DNA of 34,171 bases from an uncultured Clostridia bacterium (GTDB taxonomy: Bacteria > Bacillota > Clostridia > Christensenellales > Borkfalkiaceae). Under the pieces are notes generated by a model. It did not search any database, was not told where the DNA came from, and was given only the letters and a program-made list of their open reading frames with translations. Within the stretch, counting starts at the first letter, position 1, and every line of letters begins with the position of its first letter. Below, piece by piece: positions 8,450 to 15,759 of the stretch. The DNA is taken from NCBI GenBank assembly GCA_930989535.1, contig CAKNLK010000024.1, positions 1 through 34,171 on the forward strand. The letters are read 5' to 3'. A program made the position numbers and the translations under genes.

Positions 8450-8455
8450 ATTATA
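8450..8455 (-). promoter_or_regulatory. -10 box for the MtaA-like gene
   Basis: TATAAT on the minus strand, about 95 bases upstream of the start codon. No good -35 box is seen at 17 bases (TGAAAA), so activation may be needed. Confidence 0.5.
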
Positions 8456-8548
8456 GCAAAAAATTTTGGGTTTTTCACCATACGCCTTTGCGCAAATATA
8501 GCAAAATTTTGCGCGGATTTGCCCCCGCGTGCTCCTTTCAAAAGGGGA

Positions 8549-8580
8549 AAAAGCCCCGCCGCAAAAGCGGCGGGGCGGGG
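8549..8580 (-). terminator. Terminator of the 62-residue gene
   Basis: CCCCGCCGC (8554-8562) pairs with GCGGCGGGG (8567-8575) around an AAAA loop; on the minus strand it is followed by CTTTTTCCCC. It begins right after the stop codon at 8584. Confidence 0.85.
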
Positions 8581-8583
8581 AAT

Positions 8584-8772
8584 TTATTGCATCTTATTGA
8601 CGCAGATTTCGAATTTTTCCCCGTTTGTGAAGGTTACGAGCAGCTTTCCGCTCCCCGTCTCCTCCGCTTCGGCCGTAAAAAAGTCTTTTACGAGGGGCAA
8701 AAGCTCCCGCGCGAATTCATCCGCTGCCACAGTGTAGTTGTTTTCCGTTTTAAGAGTTGCTTCGTATTTCAT
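8584..8772 (-). CDS. Small hypothetical protein (62 residues)
   Basis: I chose ATG 8772 because GGAGGG lies just upstream and a promoter precedes it; an earlier in-frame ATG at 8814 would overlap the promoter. The protein runs MKYEATLKTENNYTV to EICVNKMQ, acidic, with one amphipathic helix (ADEFARELLPLVKDFF) and a strand pair (KLLVTFTNGEKFEI). It has no signal peptide, membrane segment or metal motif, and I do not recognise the family. A dedicated promoter and terminator show it is a single-gene unit, which supports its being real. Confidence 0.65.
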   Translation of the reverse strand: MKYEATLKTENNYTVAADEFARELLPLVKDFFTAEAEETGSGKLLVTFTNGEKFEICVNKMQ

Positions 8773-8802
8773 GTGTTTTCGCCCTCCTTCGACGATATAT
8801 AT

Positions 8803-8831
8803 AGTATAATCCAATTTTTTCGCCCCGTAAA
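8803..8831 (-). promoter_or_regulatory. Promoter of the 62-residue gene
   Basis: On the minus strand TTTACG (8831-8826), 17 bases, then TATACT (8808-8803). The leader is about 24 bases and contains the ribosome site. Confidence 0.6.
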
Positions 8832-8953
8832 GCGTTTATTTTACAAATAGCGTGTCTTGTTTTGTCTACCTTTGTCTATGTTTGTCGAATCGTGTCGAAT
8901 ACCCCCAAAACAGCCCCGCAATTTGTACAAATTTCCATGCGCCGCCCCTTCGC

Positions 8954-8982
8954 TTGCGCATTTTTTGTTTTTGCATTATAAT
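8954..8982 (+). promoter_or_regulatory. Promoter abutting the queH start
   Basis: TTGCGC (8954-8959) and TATAAT (8977-8982) are 17 bases apart. The ATG at 8989 begins only six bases after TATAAT, so transcription would start at or very near the A of the start codon. Confidence 0.6.
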
Positions 8983-8988
8983 AGGGCC

Positions 8989-9603
8989 ATGAACAAAGTT
9001 GACTGCAACCGAGAAATGCTCTTGCTCATGCAAACAATACCGCGCGGAACATCCCTCCTGCTGCACAGCTGCTGCGGGCCGTGCTCTTCGCGCTGTCTGG
9101 AAGCGCTGAAGGATACCTTCGCCGTCACCGTGCTCTATTATAATCCCAACATCACCGACCTCGCCGAGTATGAAAAGCGCAAAGGGGAACAAATCCGTTT
9201 TCTGCGCGAGACGGGTTGGGCGGATTTTTTGGACTGCGATTATAACCCCGCCGAATTTTTCGCCGCCGCAAAGGGGTTGGAAGGGGAGCGCGAGGGCGGC
9301 GCGCGCTGCTACGCGTGCTATAAACTGCGCTTGGAATATACCGCCCGCACCGCCGCGGAGCACGGCTTCGGGTGGTTTTGTTCGACGCTGTCCGTCAGCC
9401 CCCATAAGAACGCCGCCTGGCTCAACGAAATCGGTCGCAGCCTCGCCGGGCAGTACGGCGTAAAATGGCTGCCCAACGACTTCAAAAAGCAGAACGGATA
9501 TCTTCGCTCCGTCGCGCTCGCCGAGGAGCATCACCTGTACCGCCAGAATTACTGCGGCTGTATCTATTCCGATTGGACAAAAAACCCGGAAGGGAAGAAA
9601 TAA
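8989..9603 (+). CDS. queH: Epoxyqueuosine reductase QueH
   Basis: A 204-residue DUF208/QueH protein, which performs the last step of queuosine synthesis in tRNA (reduction of epoxyqueuosine) in bacteria lacking QueG. The cluster and metal cysteines are present: Cys28-Cys29, Cys32 and Cys36 in HSCCGPCSSRC, Cys107 and Cys110 in RCYACYKLRLE, and Cys189 and Cys191 near the end (NYCGCIYS). The family motif LSVSPHKN also matches. Starting at ATG 8989 gives the usual family length; the open frame extends upstream but its translation is unlike the family. No Shine-Dalgarno site is visible beyond AGGG four bases away, and the -10 box touches the start, suggesting leaderless or near-leaderless expression. 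Confidence 0.93.
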   Translation: MNKVDCNREMLLLMQTIPRGTSLLLHSCCGPCSSRCLEALKDTFAVTVLYYNPNITDLAEYEKRKGEQIRFLRETGWADFLDCDYNPAEFFAAAKGLEGEREGGARCYACYKLRLEYTARTAAEHGFGWFCSTLSVSPHKNAAWLNEIGRSLAGQYGVKWLPNDFKKQNGYLRSVALAEEHHLYRQNYCGCIYSDWTKNPEGKK

Positions 9604-9645
9604 GTTCAAAACGCCCACCGCTGCAGCGGTGGGCGTTTTGATATG
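9604..9645 (+). terminator. Terminator of queH
   Basis: A 34-bp perfect palindrome at 9607-9640 (arm core ACGCCCACCGCTG) begins right after the queH stop and ends in GTTTTG. Confidence 0.8.
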
Positions 9646-9831
9646 GTTTGCCATGACGGCGGCAGTATTCCGCAAACAAGGGCGAAAGCTGAGTCTTTCG
9701 TCCCCGACAGGGCAGCGGAAGGCCGATTTTTTCTGCGCCGGGGGAGAGGTCTTGTTTGTTGGAATCCGAAGCAAAGGACAAAGCGGGATAAGTTAGAAAA
9801 TAAAAAAGATGTGAAAATTTTTAAAAAAGTA
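9646..9831. other. Non-coding stretch between queH terminator and lacI-family promoter
   Basis: I see no gene. There is an imperfect hairpin near 9679-9702 (GGGCGAAAG with CTTTCGTCC) and an AT-rich run directly before the promoter. Confidence 0.4.
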
Positions 9832-9872
9832 TTGACAGGAAGGAACATTTGATTTATAATGCCCCTGGGGGC
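9832..9872 (+). promoter_or_regulatory. Consensus promoter of the LacI-family regulator, with dyad at the start site
   Basis: TTGACA (9832-9837), 17-base spacer, TATAAT (9855-9860), a full sigma-A consensus. GCCCC-TG-GGGGC (9861-9872) follows directly and covers the likely transcription start, so it could be an autoregulatory operator. Confidence 0.85.
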
Positions 9873-9913
9873 AATGATAAGAGAACTCTTTTTCACGGGG
9901 GTAAATAAGCGAA

Positions 9914-10900
9914 ATGGAACATATGACGGTCAGCAGAAAATTGATAGCCGAACGGTCTGGCGTATCGTTGCGCACGGTCACGCGCGTTTTGCAGGGAGAC
10001 AATTTGGTTGCGGAAGGTACGAGGCAGCGGGTTCTGGGCGTTGTAGAGGAACTCGGGTATACGCGCAATAAACTCGCCGGAAACCTGAGCCGCAATAAAA
10101 ACAGCAATTTTGTGGTCGTTCTCGTGCCGGATATGTCCAATTATTACTATTTGGAGATATTTAATCACCTTACAAAGTTTTTTGAAAAGTCCGACTATAT
10201 TGTCTCCGTTTGCCGAATCAACGAGGGGAATTTATTTAAAACGTTCGACATTATGTTGGAAAACAGGGTGTCGGTGATAATCAATCTCGGCTTTTTCCCC
10301 ATCAATGAAGAGTATCTGAAAAAAATCAACTCCGCGCACATCAAAATCATTCATCCGGGCGTCGGCGTCGATCCCGTGCCCGTCCGAATCAATTATATGG
10401 GCGCGATGGACGAAGCGTTCCGCACTTTTGTAAGCCGCGGCATGAAGAGCATCAAATTTGTCTGCGGCGGAGGGAAAAAGTTTTTGGAAGACGGCCGGCT
10501 GCAGAGCTTTTTGCAGCTTATGGACAAATACGGTTTGGAAAAGGACGAAAACAGCATCATATGGGGCAATTATCCTGAGACGAACGCGATGGAAACGGGG
10601 GCGGAAGCGGTTCGGCGTATTTACGAGAAGTGCGAGCCGGACGCGATTTTTTTCCTCGCCGACGCGATGGCGTTCGGCGGTATGCAGGTGCTGACGGAAA
10701 TGGGCAAAACAATCGGAAAAGATGTATCCGTCGTCGGGTTCGACAATACGCAGATGAGTAAATTCTGTGTGCCTCCGCTGAGCACCATTGATTCGTCTAC
10801 CGAAACGGAAATCGAGAGGTATATCGCCTATATCCTGGACAAAAACTGTAACAACGACATCATTGAGTCGAAATTCATAAAGAGGGCGAGTTCGGTCTGA
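9914..10900 (+). CDS. LacI-family transcriptional regulator
   Basis: 328 residues. The N-terminal ~55 residues are a LacI helix-turn-helix (LIAERSGVSLRTVTRVLQG) with the hinge helix region ELGYTRNKLAGNLS. The rest is a periplasmic-binding-protein-like sensor (NFVVVLVPDMSNYYYLEIF, DAIFFLADAMAFGG, DVSVVGFDNTQM). Such proteins repress sugar-use operons until a sugar binds. The start is ATG 9914 or ATG 9923; neither has a strong ribosome site. It is transcribed toward the adjacent ABC transporter operon, its likely target. Confidence 0.92.
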   Translation: MEHMTVSRKLIAERSGVSLRTVTRVLQGDNLVAEGTRQRVLGVVEELGYTRNKLAGNLSRNKNSNFVVVLVPDMSNYYYLEIFNHLTKFFEKSDYIVSVCRINEGNLFKTFDIMLENRVSVIINLGFFPINEEYLKKINSAHIKIIHPGVGVDPVPVRINYMGAMDEAFRTFVSRGMKSIKFVCGGGKKFLEDGRLQSFLQLMDKYGLEKDENSIIWGNYPETNAMETGAEAVRRIYEKCEPDAIFFLADAMAFGGMQVLTEMGKTIGKDVSVVGFDNTQMSKFCVPPLSTIDSSTETEIERYIAYILDKNCNNDIIESKFIKRASSV

Positions 10901-10915
10901 CGTTGGCGCCCGATA

Positions 10916-10948
10916 AGAGCAAAAGCAGGCCTGCTTTTTATTTTTTTG
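10916..10948 (+). terminator. Terminator after the LacI-family gene
   Basis: AAAAGCAGG/CCTGCTTTT is a perfect 18-base palindrome (10921-10938) followed by TATTTTTTTG. It separates the regulator from the transporter genes, so those probably have their own promoter, which I could not define in the AT-rich 10945-10985 stretch. Confidence 0.65.
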
Positions 10949-10998
10949 TGTCAACAAAAAAATAATCGTATTTTAATAGCAATCGAGAGGGAGGCAGA

Positions 10999-13032
10999 AT
11001 GAAGGCAAAGAAATCTTTTATCATAGGAACGGTCGCGGCGGCGGTTCTGTTCTTGGTATCATGCGTCATGATTGCGGTATCCGCGGTCAAGGTGCAGGAG
11101 AACATGGAATTGGGGATCGATCTCAGCGGCTGCAACGTTACAAAAGTATATACCGATAACGAGACGATTCGCGTTTTCGGCTCGCAGGACGGGCAGGTTT
11201 TCGCTACAGACCTCGAGGGGAACCTCTTATGGGATGCGGGAAGTTTATATGTAAGCCCCGTCTATGAATTGGCGGTCGCGGAAGAGGATGTTTTCGTAGT
11301 ATATGCGAACGGCAGGGTAGTTTGCTTTTCCGCGGCCGATGCCGCCGCTGCCGAGGGCGGATTGTCGCTCGAGGAGCAATGCACGGTCTATTCGGTGGGT
11401 ACCGCTTTCAACACGGACGGGAATGTTAAAAACACGCAGCTGATCGTGGTGCCGGAAGAAGAGTGTTTCTATTTGCGCGGCGTATTCAACGATGTTTCGC
11501 AGATCAACCGCATCTATCGGTTCGATTATAACAGTGCCGAGCCGGAACGGCTCGTCGGCACTTCCAACGCCGTGGGGGGAATGGCATATTCCGACGGGAC
11601 GCTGTATTACGCGGCGCGCAGCACGGTCTACTCGGTCGCGGGTGGAACGGTTTCCACGCTGCAGAACGTGAACGAAACGGTCGTCGCTCTGTCTCTGTAT
11701 GCGGACAGCGTTGCCGTCATAACGGCGCAGAGCAATCTGTTCGTCATGCCGGCGGACGGCTCCGGCACCTTCGAAAAGACGGCGCTGTCCGTTACCCTGA
11801 ATTCCGACTACGTGTTTTCGACTGGCGAAAACTTCGTGGGGAAAATCAACAACGGCGGCGTCGCGATGATCAGCGCGGAATCCCGCGCGGTTACCCTCAC
11901 GATGCGCGCATCCGACTCCATGGAGCTGATTATGTGGACGGACGAAAGTTTTGTGCTCTATGACGGATCGGACGTGAATAATCCTTCGATTACCTGTTTT
12001 TCCAGCGATTTGGCGCGTTCGCGCGAATTGTTTTCGGTGCTCCTCTATGTGTTTATCGCGCTCGCCGCGGTGTTCCTCATTGCCGGGTTGGTTTTCGGCT
12101 TCGGCATTAGGGAAGGGGCGCGCGAAGCGATGAAAAACAAGGCGCATGCGGCGGTGCGGGAGTTGTGGCACCACAAATTTATCTACCTTTCCCTCATCGT
12201 ACCCTTTGTGCTGCTGATCATTTTTTACTACATACCGATCGTGCTGGGGTTCGGGCTGTCCTTCTTCGAATACGTACCCGGCGTTCGCCTGGTGTTCGTG
12301 GGGTTGGATAATTTTGTGTCGGTCGTGCTCAACTCGCAGTTTTGGCAATCCGCGCTCACCATGCTCATCTTTTTGGTGGCGGATCTGCTCAAGGCGGTCA
12401 TTCCGCCGCTCATCGTGGCGGAGGCGATCTTCGCCGTCAAGTTCAAGCGGTTCTCGCTCGTCGTCCGTATCCTTCTGTTTTTGCCGGGGATACTGCCGGG
12501 CGTCGCAACCACGCTCGTGTGGAGCGAAGGTATTTTCGGCGCAACGAGCAACAGCCTCGTCAACGCATTCGTCAATATATTTGTACCGGGGTTTGCCAAG
12601 AACTGGATCAACAGCGCATCCAATGCCACGGCGATCGGCTCTCTCATCGCGTTCGGCTTCCCTTGGGTGGGATCGTATCTCATCTTTTACGGCGCAGTAT
12701 CCGGCATCAATACCTCCGTATTCGAGGCGGCGAAGCTGGACGGGTGCGGCTGGTGGCGGCGCATGGTGACGATGGACGTGCCGCTCATCTTCCCGCAGAT
12801 TAAATACATCGTGATCACTTCGTTCATCGCGTCCGTGCAGAACTATACGACGATTTACGTACTGTACGGAGTCAACGGACAGATAAAAACGCCGGCTTTG
12901 CTCGTCTACAGGGAGATTATCAACGCAAATTACGGCGTGGCGAGTGTTATGGGCCTGCTCATCTTCGCTTTCCTGAGCATCTGTACCGCGATGAACTTCA
13001 AAATCCAAATGAAACAGGCGGAGGAGGTGTGA
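10999..13032 (+). CDS. MalF-like ABC sugar permease fused to an N-terminal beta-propeller-like domain
   Basis: 677 residues, about twice a normal permease. Residues ~8-28 form a first membrane helix. Residues ~40-340 are an extracytoplasmic beta-rich domain with repeated blade-like units (DNETIRVFGSQDGQVFATDL, GNLLWDAG, NRIYRFDYNSAEP, GGMAYSDGTLYYAARSTVYS), resembling PQQ/WD-type propellers. A second membrane helix is at ~348-369, and the binding-protein-dependent permease fold follows from ~391, with the EAA loop EAAKLDGCGWWRRM at 576 that docks the ATPase. Ribosome site GGGAGG. The downstream MalG-like gene starts one base after its stop. The propeller may bind the sugar, the lipoprotein or cell-wall material; this is inferred. 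Confidence 0.88.
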   Translation: MKAKKSFIIGTVAAAVLFLVSCVMIAVSAVKVQENMELGIDLSGCNVTKVYTDNETIRVFGSQDGQVFATDLEGNLLWDAGSLYVSPVYELAVAEEDVFVVYANGRVVCFSAADAAAAEGGLSLEEQCTVYSVGTAFNTDGNVKNTQLIVVPEEECFYLRGVFNDVSQINRIYRFDYNSAEPERLVGTSNAVGGMAYSDGTLYYAARSTVYSVAGGTVSTLQNVNETVVALSLYADSVAVITAQSNLFVMPADGSGTFEKTALSVTLNSDYVFSTGENFVGKINNGGVAMISAESRAVTLTMRASDSMELIMWTDESFVLYDGSDVNNPSITCFSSDLARSRELFSVLLYVFIALAAVFLIAGLVFGFGIREGAREAMKNKAHAAVRELWHHKFIYLSLIVPFVLLIIFYYIPIVLGFGLSFFEYVPGVRLVFVGLDNFVSVVLNSQFWQSALTMLIFLVADLLKAVIPPLIVAEAIFAVKFKRFSLVVRILLFLPGILPGVATTLVWSEGIFGATSNSLVNAFVNIFVPGFAKNWINSASNATAIGSLIAFGFPWVGSYLIFYGAVSGINTSVFEAAKLDGCGWWRRMVTMDVPLIFPQIKYIVITSFIASVQNYTTIYVLYGVNGQIKTPALLVYREIINANYGVASVMGLLIFAFLSICTAMNFKIQMKQAEEV

Positions 13033-13033
13033 C

Positions 13034-13909
13034 ATGGAAAAAACGAAGAGGCCTGTCACGGCAAAGAGAATTTTCGGCGGGGGAATCGACGGCCATGCCG
13101 CGCAGGCGGTGCTCATGCTGTTTGTCATCATCATTTTGCTGCTTACGCTGATGCCGCTCTTGGTCACACTCGTAATGTCCGTCAAAAGTTCGCAGGACAT
13201 CATGGCATATCCGATTTGGACGCTGCCGCAATCGGGCTGGTTTTTTTCCAATTACAGCGAAGCGTTCTCGGTGCTGTCCATGCCCATGCTGAATACGGTT
13301 GTAATCGACCTCATATCCACGGTTGTGACTCTGTTTATGAGCTGCTTTATCGCATTTTTGTTCGAGCGATATCAGTTCGGCGGCAAAAAGACGCTGTTCT
13401 TTCTTATCTTCGCGCCGATGATGGTGCCGAGCGTTATACTCCTTTCGCCTACCTACATCGTGGTCGTGCGCTGGATGGGGCTCGGAAATAACTGGTTCGG
13501 TTTGATCTTGCCGTATATCGCCGGCAACCAAATCGCGAGCATATTCCTTCTCCGTACATTTATGCGGCAGCAGCCGGCGTCTCTGTACGAAGCCGCGCAA
13601 TTGGATGGCGCGAGCGCTCCGCAGCTGTTTTGGCATATCTGCCTGCCCCTCTCCGTCCCCATCATGATGATTCAGGGCATTTCCATCTTTGCGGCGATGT
13701 ACAACGATTATCTCTGGCCGCTCCTGCTGTATCAGGACGACCTCTCTTCCGGCGTCCTGATGCCGTACCTGCGCTCCATTGTTACGAACTTTGGTCAGGG
13801 CGTGCAGTATGCCATGTACCTTGTCGCCGGTATACCGCTCATCATCACGACTATCATCAGCATCAAATTTTTCGTCAGCGGCGATTTTGCCAGCGGGCTG
13901 AAATTATAA
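13034..13909 (+). CDS. MalG-like ABC sugar permease
   Basis: 291 residues, normal for the MalG/AraQ/MsmG type of carbohydrate permease. It has about six hydrophobic helices, beginning with residues ~20-45 (AVLMLFVIIILLLTLMPLLV), and the ATPase-docking EAA motif EAAQLDGASAPQLFWHICLP from Glu186. Its start overlaps the region of the previous stop, so translation is probably coupled; the GGAGG of its ribosome site lies inside the upstream gene. It pairs with the fused permease to form the channel. No ATPase gene lies in this window. Confidence 0.93.
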   Translation: MEKTKRPVTAKRIFGGGIDGHAAQAVLMLFVIIILLLTLMPLLVTLVMSVKSSQDIMAYPIWTLPQSGWFFSNYSEAFSVLSMPMLNTVVIDLISTVVTLFMSCFIAFLFERYQFGGKKTLFFLIFAPMMVPSVILLSPTYIVVVRWMGLGNNWFGLILPYIAGNQIASIFLLRTFMRQQPASLYEAAQLDGASAPQLFWHICLPLSVPIMMIQGISIFAAMYNDYLWPLLLYQDDLSSGVLMPYLRSIVTNFGQGVQYAMYLVAGIPLIITTIISIKFFVSGDFASGLKL

Positions 13910-13937
13910 AAAGTATTTTAAATCAGGAGGTTTTACC

Positions 13938-15749
13938 ATGAAAAAGCTCACGAAACTTCTCTTGGCAATCATGTTGGCGCTTTCCGTCGGTTTGACGGCG
14001 GTCGGCTGTGCAACCGGCGGCGAGAATCCGGGCGGCGAGAATCCGGGCGGCGAGAATCCCGGCGGCAATAACCCGGGTGGCGGGAATGAACCGATCACCG
14101 CAACGATCGATTTTTATACAACGGTCAACGTCGTAGAGCAGTCGGCATTGCAACAGGTCGCCAACGCTTATTCCGACTTGCAGTACGAAAACGGCAACAA
14201 CATTACCGTAATGGTCCGTAACAACACCGACCCAAGCGCGTATACGCAGACGGTGCGCAATCTGTTGGCAAACGGCGTCAGCAATCCTACGATTGCCAAT
14301 ACGTCCGTCGCGCCCGAATATTACGACAGCGGCAGGATACTCGACTTGTCCGGTTATTTGGAAGAACCGAACGAGTATATAGAGGGCAATACCGCCTGGA
14401 TGGACGCTTTGGAAGAGGACGCATATCGTTCCCGCCAGACGGGCGCTTCCTCGATTGTTCCGGGGCTGTCCTATTCGAGCAACTACACGACCGTTTACTA
14501 TAATAAAGCGGCCATGCGCTCCGTTTTGGGAGACGACCCCATCGTCGCGGAAGACGGCACAATCGACAATACGCAGATAACGTGGGAGTGGTTCATGAAT
14601 GCGTTGGAAACCGCGCAGAATTCGGGGCTGAACTTTGATTATCCTCTCGGCGTTTCCACGAGCACGCAGTCCTTCGGCACGGACAGCTTTACGATCGGTT
14701 CCACCATCATCGACACCTATCTCGACCAGTATTTCCGCGATTTCTTGGAGGAAGTGCACTCGCAGGAAGGAGATTACAGTTATATTTCCTCCATCGATTC
14801 CGTTTGGGAATATGATACGGAGAATGCCACTCTCGATCTGCCGAACGTATACACCTACAATATGAACCGCGTCGTGGATACTTTCTTTAACCAGGAAGGG
14901 TACAACCCGCTCTCTGACCGCTACGAAGAACTGATGGAAAATTTGTATGAATTTTTCTCGTATGCGGATCCCGAAGCGAGGTACAACGACGTGTTCAACC
15001 GCTTTAACGAGACGGTTATCACCTATGAAGAGAAGGGCGGTACTTACGACGATATGAAGCTCTTCTATGTGGAAGATCTCACCTATATCCGCACGTACCG
15101 CGACGCGTTCAAAACCACCAATTCCAACGGGGCTACCGTATATCCCACCGCGTCGGAAATCGCGGACGAGCTCGGCTGGTTCATCCTTCCCGCAATGGAT
15201 TCTGACCTGGAAGGCGTGGCGGACAACGTGCGCCCGAACGGCGGCCCGAGCGAAAATTACGGCGTGCTGAGCACGGGTGAACAGTCGCTCGATGAAATTG
15301 CCGTCGATTTCCTCCGCTATCTCTTCTCCCCCGACGGGCAGTCGGCGATTTACGCGAGCTATGAAGCGTCGAACTATGCGCCGATCAATATGCGTCAGTT
15401 GGTCAAAAACGTAACCATCCCGGAAAGCATCGATTATACGGGGCTTATCGACGTGGAAGGGGATTGCTCCAATAACCCGTACCGTATTTTCGGCAAGGGC
15501 ACCGGGCTTACCACCATCACGGTCGGCAGCAGCGGCGAATACGTCACAGACCAAATCGCGTCCCTGCTTTCCGGATATTTCCGCGGCAGCAACAGCGATT
15601 GGGCGGCGCAGGCGCAAAGCATGTTCGATATTCTCTGCTCCGGCTTTGCCGACTATGCGAACGAGAACAACTTTATCTACACCGATTACAGCCAGGCAGC
15701 CAGCGCAACGAACAATCTCGTCAACTCGCCGTATTCTTCAATCAGCTGA
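13938..15749 (+). CDS. Extracellular solute-binding lipoprotein of the ABC importer
   Basis: 603 residues with a lipoprotein signal peptide (MKKLTKLLLAIMLALSVGL) and lipobox Cys24. A flexible linker made of GGENP-type units follows, then a family-1-like solute-binding fold (ATIDFYTTVNVVEQSALQQV, SIVPGLSYSSNYTTVYYNKA, FLRYLFSPDGQSAIYASY). It is longer than usual sugar-binding proteins (about 400-450 residues), suggesting large inserted loops or a bulky oligosaccharide ligand (inference). The ribosome site AGGAGG is strong. It lies directly after the two permeases, as expected for the substrate-capture component. Confidence 0.9.
   Translation: MKKLTKLLLAIMLALSVGLTAVGCATGGENPGGENPGGENPGGNNPGGGNEPITATIDFYTTVNVVEQSALQQVANAYSDLQYENGNNITVMVRNNTDPSAYTQTVRNLLANGVSNPTIANTSVAPEYYDSGRILDLSGYLEEPNEYIEGNTAWMDALEEDAYRSRQTGASSIVPGLSYSSNYTTVYYNKAAMRSVLGDDPIVAEDGTIDNTQITWEWFMNALETAQNSGLNFDYPLGVSTSTQSFGTDSFTIGSTIIDTYLDQYFRDFLEEVHSQEGDYSYISSIDSVWEYDTENATLDLPNVYTYNMNRVVDTFFNQEGYNPLSDRYEELMENLYEFFSYADPEARYNDVFNRFNETVITYEEKGGTYDDMKLFYVEDLTYIRTYRDAFKTTNSNGATVYPTASEIADELGWFILPAMDSDLEGVADNVRPNGGPSENYGVLSTGEQSLDEIAVDFLRYLFSPDGQSAIYASYEASNYAPINMRQLVKNVTIPESIDYTGLIDVEGDCSNNPYRIFGKGTGLTTITVGSSGEYVTDQIASLLSGYFRGSNSDWAAQAQSMFDILCSGFADYANENNFIYTDYSQAASATNNLVNSPYSSIS
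14016..14075 (+). repeat. 15-bp tandem repeat encoding the lipoprotein linker
   Basis: GGCGGCGAGAATCCG occurs at 14016-14030 and 14031-14045, then with one change at 14046-14060, followed by a degenerate copy to ~14075. Each unit encodes GGENP (last one GGNNP). Confidence 0.9.
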
Positions 15750-15759
15750 GGTGTGAACC

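Noticed and set aside
8866..9774. Minus-strand open frame covering queH
   Set aside because: The plus strand encodes QueH with all its cysteine motifs and a terminator; the antisense frame crosses that terminator.
11245..13251. Very long open frame on the minus strand opposite the permease genes
   Set aside because: Its translation is rich in His, Arg, Asp and Gln with no domain pattern, and the plus strand encodes clear membrane proteins. It is a codon-bias shadow.
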